A stretch of DNA of 64,000 nucleotides, from NCBI RefSeq assembly GCF_025154015.1, contig NZ_JAOAMV010000003.1, positions 248,001-312,000 on the forward strand, given 5' to 3'. Shown in pieces: positions 1 through 8,357 of this stretch (positions are counted from its first letter, which is position 1; every line of letters begins with the position of its first letter). This stretch comes from Tsuneonella litorea (lineage in GTDB: Bacteria; Pseudomonadota; Alphaproteobacteria; Sphingomonadales; Sphingomonadaceae). A program made the translations under genes and the position numbers. The notes beneath the pieces are model-generated. The model made no database searches. It saw nothing but the letters and a program-made list of their open reading frames with translations, and was not told the origin of the DNA.

Positions 1-445
1 CGGAAATCACGATCATGCCCGCGAACAGGAGGCGGTCGGCCTTTTCCTGCAACAACCGTCGGCAAAGCGAGATCATGACAATCGTGGTCGTCAGGTTGTC
101 GAGAATCGCGCTGAGAAAGAACGTCACCGAACAAATAAACAGCAGCAGGGTCGCAAGCGTCTTCGACTTGAGCCGGCTGGTGATGACGTCGAAGCCGTCG
201 TGCGAATCGATCACCTCGACGATCGTCATCGCGCCAAGGAGGAAGAAGGCGATCTGCGCCGTTTCCACCAGCGATTCGTTCAGCTGCTCGTCGACCGCCT
301 CGGGCATTCCCGTGGACAGCGCGTAGATCGTCCACAGGAGGCCCGCGCCGACGAGCGCCGCAGCGGACTTGTTCGTCCGCAACGGCTCCTCGAGCGCGAT
401 GGCGGCGTAGGCGAGGACGAAAACGACGATGAGGGTGGCTGTCAT
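1..445 (-). CDS. nhaD: Na+/H+ antiporter NhaD, N-terminal part (cut by left window edge)
   Basis: The minus strand read from the ATG at 445 stays open to base 1, giving the first 148 residues of a multi-pass membrane protein; the rest lies outside the window. It begins with a membrane segment (residues 3-18), has further hydrophobic helices near 28-42 and 60-80, and then the segment LSAILDNLTTTIVMISL, which is typical of the NhaD branch of the ArsB/NhaD ion-transporter superfamily. Known family role: exchange of cytosolic Na+ or Li+ for external protons across the inner membrane. It lies 64 bases downstream of the glyoxalase gene on the same strand and may be read from that gene's promoter (inference). 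Only the N-terminal third can be judged. Confidence 0.8.
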   Translation of the reverse strand, partial: MTATLIVVFVLAYAAIALEEPLRTNKSAAALVGAGLLWTIYALSTGMPEAVDEQLNESLVETAQIAFFLLGAMTIVEVIDSHDGFDVITSRLKSKTLATLLLFICSVTFFLSAILDNLTTTIVMISLCRRLLQEKADRLLFAGMIVIS

Positions 446-509
446 GTCCGCCCTCAAGCAAATCCGCGGGCCAATGGCCAGCCAAACCGGACTCGCCGTC
501 CCGGATTAC

Positions 510-947
510 TCACCAGCTGCCGGTGTTGGGCATGCTGGCCCACGGTTCCTGGGGAGGCAGGTTGCCCTCCTGGAGCAATTCGACCGAGATGCCGTCAGGC
601 GACTTGACGAAGGCCATGTGCCCGTCGCGCGGCGGGCGATGGATCGTGTGGCCCGCCGCCTGCAGTCGCGCGCACGTCTCGTAGACGTTGTCGACCCGGT
701 AGGCGAGGTGCCCGAAATTGCGACCGCCGGTATATGTTTCCGGCGAACTGCCGTCTGCGGGCGGCCAGTTGTAGGTCAGTTCGACCTCGGCGATGCCTTC
801 CTGCCCCGGCGCGGCAAGGAAGATCAGCGTGAAGCGACCCTGCTCGCTGTCGAACCGCCGGGTTTCCTTCAGGCCGATGAGTTCGAAGAACGCGACCGTC
901 GCGTCGGGATCGGTCACCCGGATCATCGTGTGCAGGTATTTCACCAT
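510..947 (-). CDS. gloA: Lactoylglutathione lyase (glyoxalase I)
   Basis: A 145-residue protein that isomerises the hemithioacetal of methylglyoxal and glutathione to S-lactoylglutathione in cytosolic methylglyoxal detoxification. The family's four metal ligands are in place: H6 (YLHTMIRV), E56 (VELTYNW), H80 (NFGHLAYRV) and E123 (GISVELL). Length fits one-domain glyoxalase I. The frame extends upstream to 1106, but the family N-terminus starts at the ATG at 947, giving MVKYLHTMIRV, so I use that start. It is divergent from the SIMPL-domain gene with 86 bases between the starts, so both promoters must lie there. Confidence 0.93.
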   Translation of the reverse strand: MVKYLHTMIRVTDPDATVAFFELIGLKETRRFDSEQGRFTLIFLAAPGQEGIAEVELTYNWPPADGSSPETYTGGRNFGHLAYRVDNVYETCARLQAAGHTIHRPPRDGHMAFVKSPDGISVELLQEGNLPPQEPWASMPNTGSW

Positions 948-1033
948 CGGGCGGGCTCCATTCAAAAACGGTTCATCGACAGAAATGCACGGTTCGTCTT
1001 GCGGGTCGCGCTGCATCAGGGAGTGCCTTAGCG

Positions 1034-1801
1034 ATGGCCGACACCGACGATCAATCCTCAACCGCCCCAAGCGCACGCCGGTTCCGGTTTGCGACCGACG
1101 CGACATCGCTGCGATGGCTGGGCACCTCCTCGGTGCTGGCGACCGGGCTGATCGCGGGCGGATACCTGCTTGGCGACGGGTTGCTGAGGGCCAAGGAGGC
1201 GGATCGCGCGGTGACGGTCCGCGGGCTCGCCGAACGCAACGTCACCGCAGATCTTGCCACCTGGACCATCTCCTATTCCGCCACCGGCGAAGACCTGCCG
1301 GCGGTCCAGGCAAAAGTGCGCGCCGACACGCGCGCGATCGAGGCGTTCTTTGCCGGCCTCGGGTTTCCCGCGGATGCGCTCCAACCGACTGGCGCGAACG
1401 TGTCGACCTACACCGATCGGGGGGTGACGCGGTACACCGTGCGCCAGCGGCTCGCCCTGCGGACGAAGGACATCGCGCGGGCGCAGCGCGCTGTCGCGCG
1501 GCAGTTCGACCTGGTAAACCGGGGCGTACTGCTCGAGGAAGGCAGCGGCATGGCCTATACCTTCACCGGCCTGAACGCAATCAAGCCGGCGATGGTGGCG
1601 GAAGCGACCCGCGACGCCCGCGCCGCGGCAGAACAGTTCGCCAAGGACAGCGGCACCAGCGTGGGCGCGATCCGCGACGCCACGCAGGGGTATTTCGAGA
1701 TCGAATCGCGCGATGGCGACAGCGGCGGCGGCTGGGGCGTTTCCGACACGCCCTACAAGAAGGTGCGCGTGGTCACGACGGTGAACTTCTCGCTGGGATG
1801 A
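1034..1801 (+). CDS. SIMPL domain-containing protein (DUF541)
   Basis: A 255-residue protein with a short polar N-terminus, one membrane segment or uncleaved signal anchor at about residues 29-50 (LGTSSVLATGLIAGGYLLG), and a periplasmic SIMPL (DUF541) domain that opens with VTVRGLAERNVTADLATW and ends with VRVVTTVNFSLG. SIMPL proteins are named after an IRAK-interacting mouse protein; bacterial members such as YggE and BP26 are periplasmic or envelope proteins linked to stress, without an established reaction. The gene is divergent from gloA and convergent with the porin gene (41 bases between stops). Family assignment is firm; function is unknown. Confidence 0.85.
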   Translation: MADTDDQSSTAPSARRFRFATDATSLRWLGTSSVLATGLIAGGYLLGDGLLRAKEADRAVTVRGLAERNVTADLATWTISYSATGEDLPAVQAKVRADTRAIEAFFAGLGFPADALQPTGANVSTYTDRGVTRYTVRQRLALRTKDIARAQRAVARQFDLVNRGVLLEEGSGMAYTFTGLNAIKPAMVAEATRDARAAAEQFAKDSGTSVGAIRDATQGYFEIESRDGDSGGGWGVSDTPYKKVRVVTTVNFSLG

Positions 1802-1842
1802 ACCGAAGGCGGGAGCGGCCGGGCCGCCCCCGCCCCTGCGGA

Positions 1843-2598
1843 TCAGAAGCTGGCGCCGATCGAGAACACCACCGCATCGTCGGTGAAGCCCTTGATCGAG
1901 GGACCTTCGACCCCGACGTACGAGACGCCGAGCGAGAGGCTGCCGAGAACGGTCGCGCTGGCGCCGATCGACCAGTCCCAACCCGTGTCGTCGCCCGTGC
2001 CCGCGAGCAGCGGCGGCGCCAGCACTCCATCGGTGTACCCGAGGTGCGCCGACAGGCTGAGCGGCGTCTGCGGGATCGCGGTGCTCAGTTCGGTATGGAT
2101 GTAGAGGTTGTCGTCGTCGCCGAGCGAGGACTGGTCCCAGGCATAGTTGACGCCCAGCTTGGCTTCGACCGGGCCAAGCTGCCCCGAAATGGTGGCGTAA
2201 GGCTCCCAGTACTGGGCCTTGATGCCGTCCGCGTTGGTCGGATAGGCGTAGAGCAGGAGACCGACGTCGAGACCGACGCCCTCCGCCAGATCGCCACTCC
2301 AGCCGCCGAACACGTCGAGTTCCATGTCGCCGTAAACGTCGGTGCCGGCGTCGTCGATCGAACTGCCCCAGGTGCCGACGTAGAAGCCGCTGTCGTGGGA
2401 CACGGTGATGCCGCCCTGGACGGCCGGATCGCCGCCCGACAGCGAAACGCCGCGGAAACGGTAATCGGAAACCAGGGTGACGCTGCCCGAAACGGTAACG
2501 GGGCCGGCGGCCTCGTCCTGGGCGATGGCGGGAGCCGCGACGAACGCGGAAGCGGAGAGAACGGATGCGGCAACGAGGCCGCGGATGGACGTGAGCAT
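1843..2598 (-). CDS. TorF family putative porin
   Basis: A 251-residue outer-membrane beta-barrel candidate. The N-terminus is a Sec signal peptide (MLTSIRGLVAASVLSASA, cleavage after APAIA). The mature part has alternating amphipathic strands with the family features VTLVSDYRFRGVSLSGGDPAVQGG near the start and a terminal aromatic residue (SIGASF). The start at 2598 is chosen because it has an AAGGAG ribosome site seven bases upstream and yields the signal peptide; the frame extends to 2787 without one. The family was defined in gammaproteobacteria as an uncharacterised porin; the substrate is unknown. It is divergent from the phosphatase gene, leaving about 275 bases that must hold both promoters. 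Confidence 0.85.
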   Translation of the reverse strand: MLTSIRGLVAASVLSASAFVAAPAIAQDEAAGPVTVSGSVTLVSDYRFRGVSLSGGDPAVQGGITVSHDSGFYVGTWGSSIDDAGTDVYGDMELDVFGGWSGDLAEGVGLDVGLLLYAYPTNADGIKAQYWEPYATISGQLGPVEAKLGVNYAWDQSSLGDDDNLYIHTELSTAIPQTPLSLSAHLGYTDGVLAPPLLAGTGDDTGWDWSIGASATVLGSLSLGVSYVGVEGPSIKGFTDDAVVFSIGASF

Positions 2599-2873
2599 GG
2601 CAAACTCCTTTGGGTTTGTGCCTCGTCCCACCTGCGCACACGCCGGGGACCCGTCATTTCCGCGGGCCTCCTTACGGCAGATGCGCAACTTTCTTGCCCG
2701 CTCATGCTGCATCGCACAAGATAGAAAACCTGTTTGCCGCAATCGCCGGGGCAAGTGTTGATTTTGTGCACCAGCATCCCAGTTCACCGGGCGCTCATGG
2801 ATTGCCGCCGATGGGTGGCTCGCCTATGCGGCGCCTCGACCCCTTCATCATGGACCGCCCCACACGAATTCGC

Positions 2874-3677
2874 ATGTTCGAACCCCTGCGCCAGATCTTC
2901 CGCTCCAGGCCGGCCCCGGTTCGCGCGGCCGTACCCGCCGGGGAACGATATTATGCGGTGGGCGACATCCATGGCCGCCGCGACCTGTTCGCCGCGCTGG
3001 TCGATGCGATCGAAGCCGACGGCCGCGGCGGGGGTGCGGCGCGCAGCACGGCGGTCCTGCTCGGCGACCTCATCGATCGCGGGCCCGACAGCGCGGGCGT
3101 GGTCGAACTCGCGATGCAGTGGTCCGCCGACCGGCCGGTCGAACTGCTTGCCGGCAATCACGAGGAAATGTTTCTCGAATCGTTTGAGGACGAGGCCGTG
3201 CTTCGCCATTTCCTCCGCCACGGCGGACGCGAAACCGTGCTCAGCTACGGCATCGAAAAGTCCGTTTACGACGGCGCGACGCTGCGGGAAATCCAGTCCC
3301 TGATGCACGAGGCGGTACCGGCGGCGCATCGCGCATTTCTGGCCGCTGGCCGCGATAACCTCGTCGCGGGGGATTACCTGTTCGTGCACGCCGGCATCGC
3401 CCCGAACGTGCCGCTGGCAGAGCAGAAACAGCATCACTTCCGCTGGATCCGCGAACCGTTCCTCGATCACGACGCGCCGCACGAACACTTCGTCGTCCAC
3501 GGGCACACCATTACCCAGGGCATCGACGTGAGGACGAACCGTCTCGGGATCGACACGGGCGCCTATCGCACGGGCCGGCTCACCGCGCTGGTGCTGGAAG
3601 GGGAAGGCCGGCGGATCATACAGGCGGTCGAAACCGACGGCGAAATCGCCATCGAAACAGGGGATTGCGACCAATGA
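2874..3677 (+). CDS. Metallophosphoesterase / serine-threonine protein phosphatase family
   Basis: A 267-residue calcineurin-like phosphoesterase. The dimetal motifs run in order: GDIHG (residues 30-34), GDLIDRG (64-70), GNHE (94-97), an H in FVHAG, and HGHT near the C-terminus. This set matches bacterial PrpA/ApaH-like protein phosphatases; the substrate (phosphoprotein or diadenosine nucleotide) cannot be told. The frame is open far upstream (2610), with ATGs at 2811, 2826, 2850 and 2874; no good ribosome site separates them, and 2874 gives the usual family N-terminus (MFEPLRQIF). The stop overlaps the next start (ATGA at 3674-3677), so it is translationally coupled to UDP-glucose dehydrogenase. 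Start uncertain. Confidence 0.82.
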   Translation: MFEPLRQIFRSRPAPVRAAVPAGERYYAVGDIHGRRDLFAALVDAIEADGRGGGAARSTAVLLGDLIDRGPDSAGVVELAMQWSADRPVELLAGNHEEMFLESFEDEAVLRHFLRHGGRETVLSYGIEKSVYDGATLREIQSLMHEAVPAAHRAFLAAGRDNLVAGDYLFVHAGIAPNVPLAEQKQHHFRWIREPFLDHDAPHEHFVVHGHTITQGIDVRTNRLGIDTGAYRTGRLTALVLEGEGRRIIQAVETDGEIAIETGDCDQ

Positions 3678-4984
3678 AGATTGCGATGGTCGGTTCGGGC
3701 TACGTCGGACTGGTATCCGGCGCATGCTTCGCCGATTTCGGCCACGAGGTCGTGTGCATCGACAAGGACCAGTCGAAGATCGACCGGCTGCGCGATGGCA
3801 TCATGCCGATCTACGAGCCTGGCCTCGACGCGCTCGTCGAAAGCAACGTCAAGGCGGGCCGGCTGTCGTTCACGACCGATCTTGCCGAGGGTATCGCCGG
3901 AGCGGCCGCCGTGTTCATCGCGGTGGGCACGCCGAGCCGCCGCGGCGACGGGCACGCGGACCTGTCCTATGTCTACGCCGTGGCGCGGGAAGTGGGCGAG
4001 AGCCTCGACCACGACGCCGTTGTGGTGACCAAGTCGACCGTCCCCGTAGGCACCGGTGACGAGGTCGAGCGGATTATCGCGGATACCGGCTGCAGCCACC
4101 GCGTCTCGGTGGTGTCGAACCCCGAATTCCTGCGCGAAGGCGCGGCGATCGGCGACTTCAAGCGCCCCGACCGGATCGTGATCGGCGCGGAGGACGACTT
4201 TGGACGCGAGGTCATGCGCGAGGTCTATCGCCCGCTGTTCCTCAATGAATCGCCGATCCTGTTCACCGGGCGGCGCACGAGCGAACTGATCAAGTACGCC
4301 GCCAACGCCTTCCTCGCGACGAAGATCACCTTCATCAACGAGATGGCCGATCTGTGCGAGAAAGTCGGCGCCGACGTGCAGGACGTCTCGCGCGGGATCG
4401 GCATGGACGGGCGGATCGGCGCCAAGTTCCTCCACGCCGGCCCGGGCTACGGCGGCAGCTGCTTTCCCAAGGACACGCTGGCACTGCTCAAGACCGCCGA
4501 GGACGCGGGCAGCCCGACGCGGATCGTCGAGGCGGTGGTCAAGGTCAACGACAGCCGCAAGCGGGCGATGGGCCGCAAGGTGATCGACGCGCTCGGCGGC
4601 GTGGACGCGGCGCGCGGCAAGACGGTCGCGCTGCTTGGCCTGACGTTCAAGCCGAACACCGACGACATGCGCGACAGCCCCGCGATCGCGATCGCGCAGG
4701 CACTGGTCGACAATGGCGTTGCCGTGACCGCCTACGACCCGGAAGGGATGGAGCTGGCCAGGCCCCTGATGCCCGAGGTGACGATGTGCGACAGCGCCTA
4801 CGCGGCGCTCGAAGGCGCGGACGCCGCGGCGATCGTGACCGAATGGGACGCATTCCGGGCACTCGACTTCGGCAGGATGAAGCGCCTCATGAACGCGCCG
4901 GTGCTGGTCGACCTCAGGAACATCTATCGCCCCGACGACGTGCGGGCGGCCGGGTTCGAGTACGCCAGCATCGGGCGGAGCTGA
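3674..4984 (+). CDS. ugd: UDP-glucose 6-dehydrogenase
   Basis: A 436-residue cytosolic enzyme that oxidises UDP-glucose to UDP-glucuronate in two NAD+-dependent steps, feeding exopolysaccharide and LPS sugars. It shows the N-terminal Rossmann motif GSGYVGL (residues 7-13), the catalytic cysteine C263 in GPGYGGSCFPKD, the conserved NPEFLREG (149-156), and the C-terminal UDP-binding domain with LGLTFKPNTDDMRDSP. Length is normal for class I bacterial Ugd. The ATG at 3674 overlaps the phosphatase stop by four bases. The stop is followed within ten bases by the 3' end of RNase P RNA on the other strand. UDP-GlcNAc/ManNAc dehydrogenases share the fold, but the residues around the active site favour Ugd. 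Confidence 0.93.
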   Translation: MKIAMVGSGYVGLVSGACFADFGHEVVCIDKDQSKIDRLRDGIMPIYEPGLDALVESNVKAGRLSFTTDLAEGIAGAAAVFIAVGTPSRRGDGHADLSYVYAVAREVGESLDHDAVVVTKSTVPVGTGDEVERIIADTGCSHRVSVVSNPEFLREGAAIGDFKRPDRIVIGAEDDFGREVMREVYRPLFLNESPILFTGRRTSELIKYAANAFLATKITFINEMADLCEKVGADVQDVSRGIGMDGRIGAKFLHAGPGYGGSCFPKDTLALLKTAEDAGSPTRIVEAVVKVNDSRKRAMGRKVIDALGGVDAARGKTVALLGLTFKPNTDDMRDSPAIAIAQALVDNGVAVTAYDPEGMELARPLMPEVTMCDSAYAALEGADAAAIVTEWDAFRALDFGRMKRLMNAPVLVDLRNIYRPDDVRAAGFEYASIGRS

Positions 4985-4987
4985 GGT

Positions 4988-5380
4988 GGAGCCAGGGGGC
5001 CTGTAAGCCGGGTTCTGTCCGGCGGGCGGTATCGCTAGCGACCCACGCCGCCGGGGCAGCCATTCATCTCGGCGACGGATTGCTCCGTGCGCTCAAGCAG
5101 CCAACCCGGGTCTCTCGGGACGAAACGCCCCTGCTTTCGCGCGAGACCCCTATTTGGCCTTGCTCCGGGTGGGGTTTGCCGTGCGAGCCCTGTCGCCAGG
5201 GCCCCGGTGCGCTCTTACCGCACCCTTTCAGCCTTACCTGCGGGTCGCAGGCGGTCTACTCTCTGTGGCACTGTCCCTCGGGTTTCCCCGGGCGGGCGTT
5301 ACCCGCCACCCTCGTTTCGTGGAGCCCGGACTTTCCTCGACGCTCTGGCGAGCGACGCGGCTGCCCGGCCCCCTGGCAAT
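4988..5380 (-). ncRNA. rnpB: RNase P RNA (M1 RNA, class A)
   Basis: The minus strand carries the universal core of bacterial RNase P RNA: GAGGAAAGTCCGGGCTCC near the 5' side, AGGGTGCGGTAAGAGCGCACC, and the 3' segment ACAGAACCCGGCTTACAGGC. The closing helix P1 is visible: CCAGGGGGCC at one end (complement of 5367-5376) pairs with GGCCCCCTGG at the other (complement of 4992-5001). It is the catalytic RNA that matures tRNA 5' ends. It starts only a few bases after the stop of the AmpD-like amidase gene at 5384, so its promoter must lie inside that coding region, or it is processed from a longer transcript. Ends are good to within about five bases. Confidence 0.95.
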
Positions 5381-5383
5381 TCG

Positions 5384-6088
5384 CTATCTAGCCCGCCCCC
5401 GGTCGCGATCCAAGAGCAATCGGAACAGGATCGCCCGCACCTGCCCGTCGACCTCGCCGTCAATCTTTTCCGGCCGCCAGCGGCGCTGGAACGCCTCGAC
5501 CGCCTTGTGCCCCTCGGTGACGTCGTAACCGAAGCGCTCGAGCGCGAGATAGAACGAGGCGTCGTTGTCGAACGGGTCGCCCGCTTCCAGCTTGTCGGGG
5601 CGCGCCAGGCACAGCTTGTATTCGGCAAGGCGATCCCACGGAAACAGCTCGCCCGGATCGATCTTGCGCGCCGGTGCGACGTCCGAGTGGCCGACGACGT
5701 TGGCGCGGGGTATCTCGTAGCGATCGACGATCCGCGCCAGCAGCGGGACGAGCGCCTCGAACTGGGCATCGGAAAATTCCCGGTAGCCCAATGCGTGGCC
5801 CGGATGATCGAGCTCGATCCCGATGCTCGCGGAATTGACGTCGCGGTGCCCCCGCCAGAAGCTGACTCCCGCGTGCCAGGCCCGCTTGTCTTCCTCTACC
5901 AGCCGGATGACCTCGCCCGCCTCGCTTATCAGATAATGGGCGCTCACCTTCGATTCGGGATCGGTCAACCGTTCCAGCGCGGCATCGGCGTCCGGCATTT
6001 CGGTATAATGCAGCACGACCATCGAGATCGGCAGTTTGCGCTCGTCCCAGTTGGGCGAAGGAACCGTGCGGTGGACGAGCTCGTCCAC
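5384..6088 (-). CDS. N-acetylmuramoyl-L-alanine amidase (AmpD-like, Amidase_2)
   Basis: A 234-residue zinc amidase that cleaves the lactyl-amide bond between MurNAc and the peptide stem. Family residues are visible: zinc ligand H27 (VVLHYTE), E92 in IGIELDHPG, H134 in VVGHSDVAPARK and D144 in KIDPG. There is no signal peptide, so it probably acts on cytosolic anhydro-muropeptides during cell-wall recycling like AmpD/AmiD, although a C-terminal extension (about residues 170-234) resembles the peptidoglycan-binding-like tail of AmiD. The start is GTG at 6088, two bases after the chpT stop, indicating co-transcription with chpT. The gene ends directly against rnpB. Confidence 0.87.
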   Translation of the reverse strand: MDELVHRTVPSPNWDERKLPISMVVLHYTEMPDADAALERLTDPESKVSAHYLISEAGEVIRLVEEDKRAWHAGVSFWRGHRDVNSASIGIELDHPGHALGYREFSDAQFEALVPLLARIVDRYEIPRANVVGHSDVAPARKIDPGELFPWDRLAEYKLCLARPDKLEAGDPFDNDASFYLALERFGYDVTEGHKAVEAFQRRWRPEKIDGEVDGQVRAILFRLLLDRDRGRAR

Positions 6089-6090
6089 GG

Positions 6091-6735
6091 TCAGCCTTCG
6101 GGCAGCACCGCGCCGAGCACCAGCGCGTCGTCGGACAGAACGTATTGCAGGCCGCCGCCCGCCTGTCTGGCGAGCAACGCGAGCATATGCGCGGCCGCCG
6201 TGCGGCTGGACAGCTCGCCCGGCTCGAGCCGGTTCTCGAGCGCGCGCCCGATGGTCTCGTCGAAGGCGATGCGCGGCCCCGCGGCCCGCACCACGATCTC
6301 GCTCGCCCCGCCGCGGCTTTCCGCACCCACGTCGAGCGTTCCGCCGCGGACCAGCGCATCGAGCCCGATCTGCGCGAAGTTGAGGAGGACCTTCACCGCG
6401 CCCTTGGGCAGGCGATCAGCGCTGAGGCCCCAGTTGAGTTCGACCCGGCGCGCATCACCAACCAGCGCCTCGGTCACCTTGCGCGCTTCGTCGACCGGAA
6501 CGCTCTCGCCAAATCCCCCCGCTGCGCCGAACGCGAGGCGGAAGAACTTCAGCTTGTCGGCGCTGATCTTCGCGCTCTGCTCGAGCAGTTCGAGGCACTT
6601 CTGGCGCATTTCCGGGTCCCGCTCGTCGGCGAGGAGTTCAAGCCCGTTCGTCAGCGCTCCCACCGGCGAGAGCAGATCGTGGCACAGGCGCGAACAGAGC
6701 ATCGCGGCGAGGTCGAGTTCGGAGGTGTCGTTCAT
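6091..6735 (-). CDS. chpT: Histidine phosphotransferase ChpT
   Basis: A 214-residue cytosolic phosphotransfer protein of the alphaproteobacterial cell-cycle relay. Known role: it takes the phosphoryl group from the hybrid kinase CckA and passes it to CtrA and CpdR. The phosphorylated histidine is H19 in LCSRLCHDLLSPVGA, inside the helical-hairpin dimerisation domain (residues 8-75); the rest is a degenerate ATPase-like domain without a nucleotide-binding box, as expected. The ATG at 6735 is preceded by AGGAA. A pair of adjacent 9-bp repeats lies 24-41 bases upstream (see separate entry). It is followed after two bases by the amidase gene, suggesting a link between cell-cycle control and wall recycling (inference). 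Confidence 0.92.
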   Translation of the reverse strand: MNDTSELDLAAMLCSRLCHDLLSPVGALTNGLELLADERDPEMRQKCLELLEQSAKISADKLKFFRLAFGAAGGFGESVPVDEARKVTEALVGDARRVELNWGLSADRLPKGAVKVLLNFAQIGLDALVRGGTLDVGAESRGGASEIVVRAAGPRIAFDETIGRALENRLEPGELSSRTAAAHMLALLARQAGGGLQYVLSDDALVLGAVLPEG

Positions 6736-6758
6736 CTAGAATGGGCAATTCCTGAAGC

Positions 6759-6776
6759 GTGTCACACGTGTCACAC
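6759..6776 (-). promoter_or_regulatory. Tandem 9-bp repeat upstream of chpT (possible operator)
   Basis: On the minus strand, GTGTGACAC occurs twice with no spacer, 24-41 bases upstream of the chpT start codon. The unit is itself nearly symmetric (GTGT-G-ACAC), so each copy could bind one dimer. Position fits an operator or an element overlapping the promoter. No regulator can be named from sequence alone. Confidence 0.35.
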
Positions 6777-6862
6777 TGTCCTGGTGCAAGATATCCGGCC
6801 TTCGCGCGGTTGTTCGGAGACGCCGCGCGACGGAGGAATGCTGGACAGCCATGCGCGTCGTC

Positions 6863-7270
6863 CTAGCGGCGCGACGCGCGGTAGGAAAGCGGTTCGAACC
6901 CGCGCTCGGCATCGCGCCACCAGCCGACCCTTCCCCCGGCACGCTCGAACGCGACGATCGCCCAGACCCTGCCGTCACCCGTGGCGTGGCTGCGGTCGGT
7001 TGCCGAGGGCGCGGGCGGCCCCAACGGGTGCGAATGCCAGTAGCCGAGGACTTGGGGACCGCCTGCGCGCGCGGTGCGGTGCGCGTCGACCAGCGCCTGC
7101 GGGTCGATCTCGAAATGCGTCTCGGGCGTGGAGTGCACATTGACGCAGGTGATCGCGCTCTCGACGACTTCGTCCCTGCCCAGCAGCAGGCCGCAGGCCT
7201 CGCGGGGGCGCGCGGCGGACGCCTGCGCGACGATAGTCGCCACGACCCCGCTTGAGACTTCGATCTCCAT
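6863..7270 (-). CDS. JAB1/MPN (JAMM, M67) metalloprotease family protein
   Basis: A 135-residue single-domain protein with an intact JAMM active site: catalytic E24 (REACGLLLG), then H79 and H81 (YWHSHPLG), S89 and D92, an exact HxHx7SxxD spacing. Stand-alone prokaryotic JAMM proteins are predicted zinc peptidases, some acting on small-modifier or sulfur-carrier fusions; no substrate can be named here. I use the ATG at 7270; an upstream TTG at 7288 would add six residues. Only 17 bases separate this start from the divergent rluD start. It is 127 bases upstream of chpT on the same strand; that gap contains the tandem repeat element, so chpT probably has its own promoter. Confidence 0.83.
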   Translation of the reverse strand: MEIEVSSGVVATIVAQASAARPREACGLLLGRDEVVESAITCVNVHSTPETHFEIDPQALVDAHRTARAGGPQVLGYWHSHPLGPPAPSATDRSHATGDGRVWAIVAFERAGGRVGWWRDAERGFEPLSYRASRR

Positions 7271-7287
7271 CGCCCATTTCCCTAGCA

Positions 7288-8232
7288 ATGGGGGACGCCG
7301 AAATCATCACCGGAGCGATCGCCAGCGCGGGTCGGCTCGACAAGGCGCTGGCCGAAGCGACCGGGCTGTCGCGCGAGCGGGTCAAGTCGCTCATCGCCGA
7401 TGGCGCGGTGGAGGTGGGCGGCAGGCGCGCGGCGAGCGCCTCGGCAAAGGTGTCCCAAGGGGATGCCTACACGGTCGCGCTGCCCGCGCCCGCGCCGCTC
7501 GACACGCCCGCGCAGGACATCCCGCTCGACATCGTGTTCGAGGATGCGCACCTCATCGTCGTGAACAAGCCCGCAGGGCTGGTCGTCCACCCTGCCGCCG
7601 GCAATCTCGACGGGACGATGGTCAACGCGCTGCTGCACCACTGCGCGGGGCGGCTGTCGGGCATCAACGGGACGCTGCGCCCCGGGATCGTCCACCGTAT
7701 CGACAAGGACACCTCGGGCCTTCTCGTGGTCGCCAAGAGCGACGCCGCGCACGAGGGGCTGGCGCGCCAGTTCGCGGATCACTCGATCGAGCGCACCTAC
7801 CTTGCCGTTACCGGCGGCCAGCCGCGCCCGGCCGCGGGGCGAATCGAGGGGCGGATCGGCCGCTCGGACGCCAATCGAAAGAAGATGGCAGTGATTTCCG
7901 ATGCTTCGTCCCGCGGCAAGCACGCGGTGACGCACTACCGCACGCTCCGTGCGCTGGGTAACGCGGCGGTGGTCGAGTGCCGGCTGGAAACCGGCCGCAC
8001 ACACCAAGTCAGGGTTCACCTTGCGTCAATCGGAAATGCGCTACTGGGGGACCCTGTGTACGGTCGAACGCCCGCACCATTGCGCCCCGTCCTCGCGGAC
8101 CTCGGCTTTCGCCGACAGGCGCTCCATGCGTCCAGCCTCGGCTTCGTTCATCCGGTTACCGGCGATCGCCTCGCCTTTGCGGCGGAACTTCCCGCCGACA
8201 TGGCGGAACTAATCGACCGAGTAGCTCATTGA
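7288..8232 (+). CDS. rluD: 23S rRNA pseudouridine synthase, RluD/RluA family
   Basis: A 314-residue RNA-modifying enzyme with an N-terminal S4 RNA-binding domain (about residues 15-65) and a pseudouridine synthase domain with the family signature HRIDKDTSGLLVVAK; catalytic aspartate is D139. It also has VNKPAGLVVHP (92-102) and the C-terminal ETGRTHQVRVHLA. The S4 domain and length fit RluD, which modifies positions 1911, 1915 and 1917 in helix 69 of 23S rRNA, but RluC-type specificity cannot be excluded. The ATG at 7288 is used; the frame extends 36 bases further but would overlap the divergent JAMM gene. It is followed by rpoH after 125 bases. Confidence 0.88.
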   Translation: MGDAEIITGAIASAGRLDKALAEATGLSRERVKSLIADGAVEVGGRRAASASAKVSQGDAYTVALPAPAPLDTPAQDIPLDIVFEDAHLIVVNKPAGLVVHPAAGNLDGTMVNALLHHCAGRLSGINGTLRPGIVHRIDKDTSGLLVVAKSDAAHEGLARQFADHSIERTYLAVTGGQPRPAAGRIEGRIGRSDANRKKMAVISDASSRGKHAVTHYRTLRALGNAAVVECRLETGRTHQVRVHLASIGNALLGDPVYGRTPAPLRPVLADLGFRRQALHASSLGFVHPVTGDRLAFAAELPADMAELIDRVAH

Positions 8233-8357
8233 AATCGACGAAAAGCACTCAACAGGCGACAGTGCTACCTCTATATATGGTGGAGCGTGCCCCATCCGAC
8301 GGATGCCCATCCGGGGTCCCGACAACGAGGGCGACGCGAAGAAAGGTCAGGGTAGAA

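Noticed and set aside
1058-2641. A 527-codon minus-strand frame across the SIMPL and porin genes
   Set aside because: Arginine-rich with no motif, overlapping two genes with clear family signatures.
8277-8357. Upstream ATG as start of rpoH
   Set aside because: Would add 27 unconserved residues over an AT-rich promoter-like stretch; the GTG at 8358 fits family N-termini and has a purine-rich ribosome site.
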